Shown here piece by piece: positions 1-6,669 of a stretch of 9,086 nt of DNA (the stretch's first letter is position 1; each line of letters opens with the position of its first letter). Origin of the DNA: AC-37 sp036386455 (GTDB lineage: Bacteria; Actinomycetota; Thermoleophilia; Solirubrobacterales; Thermoleophilaceae); the NCBI GenBank assembly GCA_036386455.1, contig DASVVS010000074.1:1-9086 (forward strand), written 5' to 3'. The translations under genes and the position numbers were made by a program. The notes below the pieces were generated by a model. It had not been told where the DNA came from, ran no database searches, and saw only the letters and a list, made by a program, of their open reading frames with translations.

Positions 1-978
1 GAGCGGGGGCTCGACAAGGCCAGGCAGATGGGCGTCACGCACATCCGCGTGAACGTGCTCTGGGCGGCGGTGGTGGGCAGCTCGGCCAACCGCCGCTCGC
101 GCCCCAGCAGGGTCACCTACGACTTCACCGCCTACGACCAGCTCGTGACCTCCGCCCGCGCGCGCGGGCTCGAGGTGCAGATGGCGCTGACCGGCCCCGC
201 CCCCGCCTGGGCGACCGGCAACAAGAGGCGCGGCCCCTACAAGCCGAAGTACCGCTACTTCGAGGACTTCGCGGAGGCCACGGTCAGCCACTTCCACAGC
301 CTCGTGAACCGCTACTCGATCTGGAACGAGCCCAACCACGTGGGCTGGCTCGCGCCGCTGAGGAGCGCGCCGGGCCTCTACAGCCAGCTCTACAAGGCCG
401 GCTACGCGGCCGTGAAGCGGCACAACCCGAACGCCCAGGTGCTGTTCGGCGAGACCGCGCCCTACGCGAGCCGTCGCGGCTCGGCCACGCCGCCGCTCCA
501 GTTCCTGCGGGGCGTGCTGCGCGCCAACCGCAGCTACGGGGGGAGCTCGCGCTACGCGCTGACGGCGGACGGCTTCGCCCACCACCCGTACGACTTCGGG
601 CACGAGCCGACCTACCGCTTCCCCGGCTCCGACAACGTCACGCTCGCCACGCTGAGCCGGCTCACGGGCGCGCTGAGCAAGCTGCGCAGGTCCGGACTCC
701 TGCGCACGCCGTCCGGCGGGCAGCCGCCGGTCTACCTGACCGAGTACGGCTTCATGCAGTCCGGGCGCTACGGGATCAGGGACGCGACCCGCGCGTCGTA
801 CCTCAAGCAGGCGTTCGACATGGCGCGCCGGAACAAGCACGTGCGCCAGATGCTCCAGTTCCTGCTGGTCCAGCCGACGAAGAGCTACCGCTTCTTCGAC
901 ACCGCGATCCTGGGCCGCAAGGGCAAGGAGACCCGCGCATTCAGGACGCTCAGGTCCTGGGTCGCGCGGTACCGGTAG
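1..978 (+). CDS. Clan GH-A-like glycoside hydrolase, copy 1 (5' end outside window)
   Basis: The reading frame is open from base 1 and is preceded by no stop. The residues before the first ATG (base 28), ERGLDKARQ, align with the paralog downstream (NRDKAFTHLQELK), so the gene begins upstream of the window and ATG 28 is not the true start. Visible part is 325 residues. A TIM-barrel retaining glycosidase is indicated by the WNEPN motif (Glu codon at 328-330, acid/base candidate), an AHHPYD motif near base 590, and YLTEYG (Glu codon at 742-744, nucleophile candidate); the two glutamates are about 138 residues apart, as expected for strands 4 and 7 of clan GH-A. Family (GH5, GH39 or other) and substrate cannot be fixed by eye. 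It ends in a plain ...WVARYR, without the glycine-rich tail of copy 2, and carries about nine extra residues before AHHPYD. The signal peptide, if any, lies outside the window. Confidence 0.85.
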   Translation, partial: ERGLDKARQMGVTHIRVNVLWAAVVGSSANRRSRPSRVTYDFTAYDQLVTSARARGLEVQMALTGPAPAWATGNKRRGPYKPKYRYFEDFAEATVSHFHSLVNRYSIWNEPNHVGWLAPLRSAPGLYSQLYKAGYAAVKRHNPNAQVLFGETAPYASRRGSATPPLQFLRGVLRANRSYGGSSRYALTADGFAHHPYDFGHEPTYRFPGSDNVTLATLSRLTGALSKLRRSGLLRTPSGGQPPVYLTEYGFMQSGRYGIRDATRASYLKQAFDMARRNKHVRQMLQFLLVQPTKSYRFFDTAILGRKGKETRAFRTLRSWVARYR

Positions 979-1002
979 CCAAAGACCTCCGTACGCGCTT
1001 CA

Positions 1003-2220
1003 ATGGGGGTTGTGCGCGTACCCCTCTGGCTCGCAGTAGCCGCACTCGTCGCCGTCCTGCTCGTACCGTCGTCGGCCGGGGCCGTCTCCAACCTGGAGAT
1101 GGCGGTGCAGGACGACTCGGTCTTCGTCTCGCGTGAGTACTACAACCGCGACAAGGCGTTCACGCACCTGCAGGAGCTGAAGACCACCCACCTGCGCGTG
1201 AACGTGCTGTGGGCCGCGGTCGTCGGCAAGTCGGCCGGCTCGCGCACGCGGCCCAAGAAGATCAAGTACGACTTCGTGTCCTACGACCAGCTCGTGGTCG
1301 CCGCGCGGGCAAAGGGCCTGCAGGTGCAGATGGCGCTGACCGGCCCGGCGCCGGCCTGGGCGGCCGGCAACAGGAAGCGCGGTCCCTACAAGCCCAACGC
1401 AAAGCTGTACGCGGACTTCGTGAAGGCGACCGTGTCGCACTTCCACTCGCTGGTCGGCCGCTACTCGATCTGGAACGAGCCCAACCACGTCGGCTGGCTC
1501 GCGCCGGTGAAGAGCCAGCCGTCGCTCTACCGCTCGCTCTACAAGGCCGGCTACAGCGCGGCGAAGAAGGCGAACAAGAACGCGCAGGTGCTGATCGGCG
1601 AGACCGCGCCGTACGCGCGCAACTCGCGCACCGCCCAGGCGCCGCTGAAGTTCCTGCGCTCGGTGGTCAAGGGGCAGAAGCTGCGCGCGGACGGCTTCGC
1701 GCATCACCCGTACGACTACGAGCACGGGCCCGACTACCAGTTCCCGGGCGGCGACAACGTCACGATCGGAACGCTCGGCCGGCTGACCTCCGCGCTCGAC
1801 GCCTACGCCAAGAACGGGTCGCTGCGCACGCCCGGCGGCGGCGCGCTCGACGTCTGGCTCACCGAGTTCGGCTACTTCCGCACCGGCCGCTTCAAGATCC
1901 CCGACGAGACGCGTGGCAACCACCTGAAGCGTGCGTACGACATCGCCCGCGCCAACCCGCGCGTGCGGCAGATGCTGCACTTCCTCCTGATCGAGCCGCC
2001 GAAGAAGTACGCGTTCTTCGACACGAGCATCGTCTCCCGGAAGGGCAAGGGGAGCGCGGCGTTCACGGCGCTGGCGCAGTGGGCGCAGGCCGCCTTCGGA
2101 GGCGGAGGCGGAGGCGGTGGCGGCGGCGGCACCGGAGGGGGCGGCACCGGAGGCGGCGGAACGACGCCACCACCCCCGCCGCCGTGCTACCTGCCGGGCA
2201 CCACGGTGCCCTGCCCCTAG
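1003..2220 (+). CDS. Secreted clan GH-A-like glycoside hydrolase, copy 2, with Gly/Thr/Pro-rich tail
   Basis: A 405-residue paralog of the preceding gene, 24 bases downstream and likely cotranscribed. ATG 1003 is chosen because it opens a good signal peptide (hydrophobic residues 7-21, cleavage likely after SSAGA, residue 27), although no clear Shine-Dalgarno precedes it. Catalytic candidates are Glu159 in WNEPN and Glu288 in WLTEFG; HHPYD is at 234-238. The stretch RYSIWNEPNHVGWLAP is identical in both copies, and the underlying DNA is almost identical there too. After the barrel (ending about residue 364) come 11 glycines, two T-GGGG units, six prolines and a terminus with two cysteines (395 and 404), which looks like a disordered linker plus a tiny terminal knob, possibly for wall contact. 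Retaining glycosidase action on an extracellular polysaccharide is inferred from the family; the substrate is unknown. The stop codon overlaps that of the converging gene. Confidence 0.88.
   Translation: MGVVRVPLWLAVAALVAVLLVPSSAGAVSNLEMAVQDDSVFVSREYYNRDKAFTHLQELKTTHLRVNVLWAAVVGKSAGSRTRPKKIKYDFVSYDQLVVAARAKGLQVQMALTGPAPAWAAGNRKRGPYKPNAKLYADFVKATVSHFHSLVGRYSIWNEPNHVGWLAPVKSQPSLYRSLYKAGYSAAKKANKNAQVLIGETAPYARNSRTAQAPLKFLRSVVKGQKLRADGFAHHPYDYEHGPDYQFPGGDNVTIGTLGRLTSALDAYAKNGSLRTPGGGALDVWLTEFGYFRTGRFKIPDETRGNHLKRAYDIARANPRVRQMLHFLLIEPPKKYAFFDTSIVSRKGKGSAAFTALAQWAQAAFGGGGGGGGGGGTGGGGTGGGGTTPPPPPPCYLPGTTVPCP
2098..2160 (+). repeat. Low-complexity GGN-codon repeat encoding the Gly/Thr linker
   Basis: These 63 bases encode residues 366-386 of hydrolase copy 2: eleven Gly codons, then Thr-Gly4 twice. 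The last part is an imperfect 15-base tandem (ACC GGA GGG GGC GGC, then ACC GGA GGC GGC GGA). It is G-rich on the plus strand and a likely place for replication slippage or assembly error, so linker length may vary between strains. Confidence 0.8.
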
Positions 2221-3983
2221 TCGCAGATCTCGATCGAGGCGCTGCCCGCGCCTGAGCGCTTGAACCGGGCGATCACGCGCTGCAGCTCTGCGTCGGACGC
2301 CGAGCTGTAGCCGTCCTGGCGCTTGGCGGTGATCCGCTGGCCGAAGCGGATCTGCTGCTGGGCGTCGTTGATCGAGCCGGTGCCGATCGACGGCTGGCCG
2401 GCGAAGAAGCCCGAGTAGGTGTAGCTCTCGCCCTTGCGCGCGTTCCAGGTCATGCGCGCGCCGCAGGCTGTGGGGGCGAAGGTGAAGGTCACGCCGCGGC
2501 GCAGCCAGCGCCCCGTCTTGGTGCGGAAGCCGCCGCGGCCGATCACGCGGCCGCCCTTTGCCGCCTTGAACTCGGTGAACTCGGGCACGCCGCCGCCGGA
2601 CAGGATCGGCCCGGCGCTCTGGTCGCCCTTCAGCGTGCGGGGGCGCAGCGGCATCGCGTCGCGCCACCTGCCGCCGCGCAGGACCTTCAGGGCCACGAAG
2701 CCGGTGTCGTAGCGGAGGTCGCGGACCGAGGTGCGCGCCCGCTTGACGGCGAACCACGACTCGCCGGCGCGGACCGTGGCCCACGAGCCCGTGCCGCCGC
2801 CCACCACCACGGCCCCGGAGCGAGGCGAGGCGGCGCTGCCGTCCCCGGCAGCGGCGATCGCCCACTCGAGCGCGGACAGCGTCAGGCCGGTGTAGGAGGT
2901 GGCCGCGACGTACTCGTCGAGCCCCGGGATCGCCGCGGGGATGCTCTGCGCCAGCGAGGGTGTGACGAGGAAGCCCTCGGGGCCGGTCGGGTAGCGCGCG
3001 ATGAGGTTGGCGACCGCGCGGCGGGCGAGGCCGCGGTAGTGGACGGCGCGGCCCGAGGCGCCGGGCTGCACGGCGGCCACCTCGGCCCCGTGGGCCGCCA
3101 GCGTGAGCGTCCACGCCTGCGCCTGGGAGCGGCCGTGGTAGGCCACCTCGCCGTCGGGCGCCGCGCTGGCCACCGACCCCTCGGTGGCGCGGCGCAGCAG
3201 CAAGCGGGCCGCGCCGGGGGCGTCGGCGCCGAGCAGCTCGATCGCGCGGCCGAGCACGCCGATCGAGAGCGCGTGGTAGGAGGGCGGCAGCAGCGGCATG
3301 TCGCCGAGCACCGCGCGGCCGCCACGCTCGTACGGCTTGGCGGCCCGCGGCAGGTCGCTGGACAGGAAGCGCCTCACGGCCGCGTCGGTGCCGGCGCGGT
3401 CGGCGAGCGCGGAGCCCGGCACGTCCGAGCTGAGCCCGCTCCGCAGCAGCTCGAGCAGCAGGACTGTCTCGACGATCGACTTGTTCGTGACCGCGCGCTT
3501 GCCGATCCGGTAGACCTCGATCCGCCGCAGCACGTCCTCCCAGCGGGCGCGGGCGCTCTGGAACACGGCGTGGCTCGGATACCGCTCGCGCGCCACGTTG
3601 TAGGCGCTCACGACGGCGAGCTGGTGGAAGACCTGGGTCGAGGGGCTGCGCGCGGCGCGGTCGAGCGAGTACTCGAGCGCGCGCAGGGCCGAGTCGGCCA
3701 GGGCGGCGTCGCCGGTCCGGACCGCGGTCTGCAGCAGGCCGTAGCCGAGCATCGGGTCGCCGTAGTCGTCGCGGTCGTCGGTCGGATCGCGGGCGATCAC
3801 GTAGTCGCGAAAGCGCCCGTCGGTCTCCTGCAGGCCGGGCCACGGGGCGGCGATCTCGGCCGCCTTCTGGGTCCATTCGGGCGGCGCCGCGGCGAAAGCT
3901 GGCGTACTCGTGCTGACGATGAGCGCTGCAATCGCCGCGACTGCGTGTTTACTGGCCCCGATGCGACGAGCCGCGCTCGCCAC
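2217..3983 (-). CDS. Secreted heparinase II/III-like toroid protein (predicted polysaccharide lyase), minus-strand copy
   Basis: The frame is open further upstream to an ATG at 4100, but that would give an unlikely 50-residue leader. I prefer GTG at 3983: it is preceded by AGGG five bases away and opens MASAARRIGASKH followed by a hydrophobic stretch ending STSTPAFA, a typical signal peptide cleaved near residue 31; length 588. Residues about 32-380 are mostly helical, with PWPGLQ near the mature start, TNKSIVE (166-172) and PDGEVAYHGRSQ (276-287), an arrangement that recalls the (alpha/alpha) toroid of heparinase II/III-like lyases (NHxxxE and DG...Y motifs). The C-terminal part looks beta-rich, with two cysteines (507, 587) conserved in the paralog. 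The histidines seen in the paralog after Asn are Lys-Ser here, so catalytic activity is uncertain. Role in polysaccharide cleavage is inferred from fold resemblance and neighbours; an uncharacterised function is possible. Confidence 0.72.
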   Translation of the reverse strand: MASAARRIGASKHAVAAIAALIVSTSTPAFAAAPPEWTQKAAEIAAPWPGLQETDGRFRDYVIARDPTDDRDDYGDPMLGYGLLQTAVRTGDAALADSALRALEYSLDRAARSPSTQVFHQLAVVSAYNVARERYPSHAVFQSARARWEDVLRRIEVYRIGKRAVTNKSIVETVLLLELLRSGLSSDVPGSALADRAGTDAAVRRFLSSDLPRAAKPYERGGRAVLGDMPLLPPSYHALSIGVLGRAIELLGADAPGAARLLLRRATEGSVASAAPDGEVAYHGRSQAQAWTLTLAAHGAEVAAVQPGASGRAVHYRGLARRAVANLIARYPTGPEGFLVTPSLAQSIPAAIPGLDEYVAATSYTGLTLSALEWAIAAAGDGSAASPRSGAVVVGGGTGSWATVRAGESWFAVKRARTSVRDLRYDTGFVALKVLRGGRWRDAMPLRPRTLKGDQSAGPILSGGGVPEFTEFKAAKGGRVIGRGGFRTKTGRWLRRGVTFTFAPTACGARMTWNARKGESYTYSGFFAGQPSIGTGSINDAQQQIRFGQRITAKRQDGYSSASDAELQRVIARFKRSGAGSASIEICD

Positions 3984-5820
3984 GGTCGCCCTATGCCTGG
4001 TGCTGGCCGCACCCGCCTCAGCCAAGGCGCCCTCCGCCTGGGGTCCGCTCGCGGAGCGGATCGCCGAGCCCTGGCCGGGCCTGCAGAACGAGAACGGCAC
4101 CTACCAAGACTACGTCTACGGGGGCGACGTCTCCTTCTGCCTGGTGCGCCAGTGCAAGCCCGGGCTCGGCAACGCGCGCTACGCCGAGGCCGTGCTCGGC
4201 CACGCGCTTCTGCAGACCGGAGTGCGCACGGGCAACGGCGCGCTGATCGACACCGCGCTGCGCTCGCTCACCTGGGTCGCCGAGCACCCCGAGTACCGCG
4301 ACACGCTCCAGACCAACTTCGAGACCTGGGCGCTGGCGAGCTCCTACAACATCGCCAAGCGCCGGCTCGCCAGCCGGCCGCTGTTCCGCCAGAACCGGCG
4401 CAGCTGGGAGCGCTGGCTCACCACCGTCAAGCCGCTGCTGCTGCGCGCGAACGCGCGGCGCTACTTCAACCACCACCTGGTCGAGGCGGTGGCCGTGTTC
4501 GAGCTCAAGCGGACCGGGCTGCGGTCCAAGACAGAGGGCGCCGTGCTGCATCCGGGGACCTACAACAGCACGGAGCGCCGTGCGGTGCGGATAGTCGAGG
4601 ACGAGGTGTACGCCGTGGCGCGTCCGACGCTGCTGCGGTCCGGCGGCGGCGTGGCCGCTCTCGTCAGCGACCGGCCCGAGTACCCGCTCGCCTACCAGGG
4701 GCTGTCGATCGGCTTCTACGCGCGGGCGCTCGAGGTGATGGGCAGCCGGCTGTCGGCGCGGGCACGGCAGCTGCTCGGGCGGATGGTGCACGCGTCGTGG
4801 CTCCTCACGGCGCCCGACGGGGACCTGGCCTACGCCGGGCGCTCGCAGGAGGAGTCGTGGGCGCTCACGATGACCGCCTACGGCGCGCAGGTGGCGGCGC
4901 GGCAGCGGGGCGTGGGCGGCGGGACCGCCGCGCGCTGGCAGGCGCTGGCCGACCGCGCCGTGGAGCGGCTGCGGACCGAGCACGACGTGGGATCGCAGGG
5001 GCTCTACATCGTGCCTGCCCTCGGGCGCGACCTCCAGCGCGGGCTCCCGGGCCTCGACCCGTACGCCGGCGCGGCCATCTTCAGCGGGCTGACGCTCACG
5101 TTCCTCGAGTACGCGCGCGAGGAGGCGGCCGCGCGCACGCGCACGATCGGGCGGCTCGCCTCGGACGCGCAGGGGCCGCGGCTGCTCGGCCGCGCCGACG
5201 ACTCCTTCGTCACCCTGCGCACCGGCTCGCTCTGGTTCGCGGTGCGCCAGTCGCGCGACATGCAGCGCCGGCTCGACGACCTGCGCAGCGACTTCGGGAT
5301 GGTCGCGCTGAAGCGCCGGGTGGACGGGCGCTGGCGCGACGTGATCCCGCTGCGGCCGCGGGTCGAGTCGCCGGACCGCCGGGCCGCCGACAGCGCCGGG
5401 CCGCGGCTGCGGCCGGGCGGCGGGACGCCCGTGGGGGTGCCCGTGGGCACGGCGATCAGCGCCGGGCGCTCGTCCGTCCGGGTCGTGACCGGCTGGCGGA
5501 TGCCGGACGGGACGATGGCCCGCCCGGGCACGCCCGTGCGCTACGAGGCCGTGAGCTGCGGCGTGCGGATGCGGCTGCCGGTCGCCGCGGGCGACGCCGT
5601 GGAGTACGACGTGCTGGCCGTGCGCGACCCCGACGGCGTGACGGTCGACGGCGCGCGGGTCTCCGACGGCCTGCAGGAGGTCACCTTCAGCGAGGCCCCG
5701 TCCGGCGTGGAGATGCTGCCGGGCTACTCGTCGGGCTCGCACCCGGTCATCACGCGCGTGCGGGCGACGTTCCCGGCGGGCGCGGCCCGCACGCTCGACG
5801 TGACGACCTGCGGCGGCTGA
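3961..5820 (+). CDS. Secreted heparinase II/III-like toroid protein (predicted polysaccharide lyase), plus-strand copy
   Basis: A 619-residue paralog of the minus-strand gene, from which it diverges. ATG 3961 is chosen because it gives a compact signal peptide, MRRAALATVALCLVLAAPASA, cut at residue 21; an ATG at 3919 or GTG at 3910 in frame would only lengthen the leader. No Shine-Dalgarno is visible; TTTACT at 3948-3953 could be a -10 element placing transcription start at or next to the ATG. Helical part: PWPGLQ near residue 37, FNHHLVEA (169-176) and PDGDLAYAGRSQ (285-296) followed by a conserved Trp. Asn170, His171 or His172, and Tyr291 are the residues to test if this is a lyase. The beta-rich C-terminal half carries a conserved Cys pair (533, 617), and an extra FCLVRQC loop (residues 59-65) is absent from the paralog. 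Lyase or other carbohydrate role is inferred; the domain assignment is by resemblance only. Confidence 0.75.
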   Translation: MRRAALATVALCLVLAAPASAKAPSAWGPLAERIAEPWPGLQNENGTYQDYVYGGDVSFCLVRQCKPGLGNARYAEAVLGHALLQTGVRTGNGALIDTALRSLTWVAEHPEYRDTLQTNFETWALASSYNIAKRRLASRPLFRQNRRSWERWLTTVKPLLLRANARRYFNHHLVEAVAVFELKRTGLRSKTEGAVLHPGTYNSTERRAVRIVEDEVYAVARPTLLRSGGGVAALVSDRPEYPLAYQGLSIGFYARALEVMGSRLSARARQLLGRMVHASWLLTAPDGDLAYAGRSQEESWALTMTAYGAQVAARQRGVGGGTAARWQALADRAVERLRTEHDVGSQGLYIVPALGRDLQRGLPGLDPYAGAAIFSGLTLTFLEYAREEAAARTRTIGRLASDAQGPRLLGRADDSFVTLRTGSLWFAVRQSRDMQRRLDDLRSDFGMVALKRRVDGRWRDVIPLRPRVESPDRRAADSAGPRLRPGGGTPVGVPVGTAISAGRSSVRVVTGWRMPDGTMARPGTPVRYEAVSCGVRMRLPVAAGDAVEYDVLAVRDPDGVTVDGARVSDGLQEVTFSEAPSGVEMLPGYSSGSHPVITRVRATFPAGAARTLDVTTCGG

Positions 5821-5845
5821 GCGGAGCTCAGGACGCCGGCCGGCC

Positions 5846-6301
5846 CTAGCTGCCGACCTCCACGCCGGTGGGCGCCACCCCGGGCCGCCAGGGCCGGCCT
5901 TCCCCGGTCTCGGCCAGGGAGATCAGGCTGGCGATGAAGTTCCGCCATGCCGGCTGGCAGTCCGACGCGCATTCCTGGGCCAGCAGCCCGTGGTGCGTGA
6001 AGTGCAGGATGCTGGTCTCGGCGCCGGCGTCCTCGACGTCGAAGGTCAGGACGTCGCCGACCCACTCGTCGGCAACCGGCAGCGCCGGGGTGTCCTGCGC
6101 GGTGACCGTCCAGCGGTCGCCGTCGACGCGTATGCGGGTCCAGTTGTGGTCGAAGTGCGCGGTGAACTCGTCGCCGTCGCGGTCGAGCGCGGTGCTCCAC
6201 CAGTCCTCGACGCGGGCGACGGCTTCACGTAGACGCTGGGCCGGTGCCGCGACGGGGAGGTCGAGGCGGAAATCGGTGTGGGTGCTGCTGTCAGTAGTCA
6301 T
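5846..6301 (-). CDS. SRPBCC (START-like) domain protein, divergent from the ArsR gene
   Basis: A 151-residue cytoplasmic protein of the SRPBCC/AHSA1 type, a helix-grip fold with a hydrophobic cavity. Seen in the sequence: an amphipathic start leading to VEDWWSTAL, beta-strand stretches such as EFTAHFDHNWTRIRVDGDRWTV, LTFDVEDAGAETSILHFTHHGL, and a C-terminal CxxxC-W-x-NF-x-SL-x-L-x-ETGEGRPW signature (Cys111, Cys115, Trp119) that recurs in one SRPBCC subgroup. No ligand or enzyme activity can be read from this. It diverges from the ArsR gene across a 56-base operator region and is probably controlled by it. ATG 6301 lies about 8 bases beyond a good -10 element, implying a leaderless message. 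Its stop is 25 bases from the end of the converging lyase-like gene, with no obvious terminator between. Confidence 0.85.
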   Translation of the reverse strand: MTTDSSTHTDFRLDLPVAAPAQRLREAVARVEDWWSTALDRDGDEFTAHFDHNWTRIRVDGDRWTVTAQDTPALPVADEWVGDVLTFDVEDAGAETSILHFTHHGLLAQECASDCQPAWRNFIASLISLAETGEGRPWRPGVAPTGVEVGS

Positions 6302-6308
6302 GGGAGCG

Positions 6309-6338
6309 AATATACAAGTTTATACTTGTACAAGTCAA
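6309..6338 (-). promoter_or_regulatory. Predicted leaderless promoter of the divergent SRPBCC gene
   Basis: On the minus strand TTGACT (6338-6333) is followed after 18 bases by TATATT (6314-6309), both one mismatch from the sigma70-type consensus. Transcription would start about 6302-6301, on or next to the ATG at 6301, giving a leaderless mRNA. The -35 lies inside operator site 2 and the -10 overlaps the edge of site 1, so a bound repressor would block it. Confidence 0.5.
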
Positions 6339-6346
6339 GTCTTGTA
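6313..6346. promoter_or_regulatory. Twin ArsR-type operator, two TACAAG-N6-CTTGTA sites
   Basis: Two 18-base inverted repeats with identical arms: TACAAG-TTTATA-CTTGTA at 6313-6330 and TACAAG-TCAAGT-CTTGTA at 6329-6346. They overlap by two bases, so the centres are 16 bases apart; their junction makes a perfect 12-base palindrome ACTTGTACAAGT (6324-6335). The sites sit in the only AT-rich gap of the window, between the divergent SRPBCC gene and the ArsR gene, where an ArsR-family autorepressor would be expected to bind. A possible -10 for the plus strand, TATACT (6321-6326), lies inside site 1 but has no good -35. Confidence 0.7.
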
Positions 6347-6357
6347 GTCTTGCCGCC

Positions 6358-6669
6358 ATGCACCCCTTCGGAGCGCTTGCCGAACCACGGCGGCGCGCGA
6401 TCCTGTCGCTCGTGCGGGAGGAGCCCCGCGCGGCGTCCGAGATCGCCCGCGAGTTTCCCGACATCACCCAGCAGGCCGTCTCGCTGCACCTGAAGGCGCT
6501 GTCGGAGGCCGGACTCGTGGACGTGCGACCCGCCGGGCGGCAGCGCCTCTACGTGCTCCGCCCGGAGGGACTGCAACCGGTACGCGACTACCTCGAGGAG
6601 CTCTGGCCCGCGCGACTGCGGATGCTCAAGCAGGCCGTCGAGCGCGAGGTCGCGAGTGGCGACGGCTGA
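6358..6669 (+). CDS. ArsR-family winged-helix transcriptional regulator
   Basis: A 103-residue winged-helix DNA-binding protein. It opens with FGALAEPRRRAILSLV, the usual ArsR/SmtB first helix, continues with a helix-turn-helix (ASEIAREFPDITQQAVSLHLKALSEAGLV, recognition helix around QQAVSLHLKAL) and a wing (RPAGRQRLYVLRPEGL), and ends in a helix likely to form the dimer. No cysteine occurs in it, so it cannot use a thiolate metal site; it belongs to the metal-independent ArsR type commonly encoded next to AHSA1/SRPBCC proteins. It probably represses itself and both flanking genes through the twin operator upstream. No Shine-Dalgarno is seen before the ATG. It overlaps the next gene by 14 bases. 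The inducing signal is unknown, although the SRPBCC partners are candidate ligand binders. Confidence 0.9.
   Translation: MHPFGALAEPRRRAILSLVREEPRAASEIAREFPDITQQAVSLHLKALSEAGLVDVRPAGRQRLYVLRPEGLQPVRDYLEELWPARLRMLKQAVEREVASGDG

Noticed and set aside
1..27. ATG at base 28 as the start of the first hydrolase
   Set aside because: Upstream in-frame residues align with the paralog and the ATG falls inside the first barrel strand region, so the gene is truncated by the window edge.
1000..3876. Very long minus-strand open frame antisense to the second hydrolase and out of frame with the lyase-like gene
   Set aside because: Its translation is Arg/Ala/Pro-rich low-complexity sequence, spans two convincing genes in other frames and has no domain; it is a GC-rich shadow frame.
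5821..5845. Short GCCGGC-type palindrome between convergent genes as a terminator
   Set aside because: The arms are only a few bases, there is no T-tract, and such GC palindromes are expected by chance at this base composition.
3039..5849. Very long plus-strand open frame over the lyase-like pair
   Set aside because: Same shadow composition; the alternative frames give two proteins that align with each other along their full length and have signal peptides.
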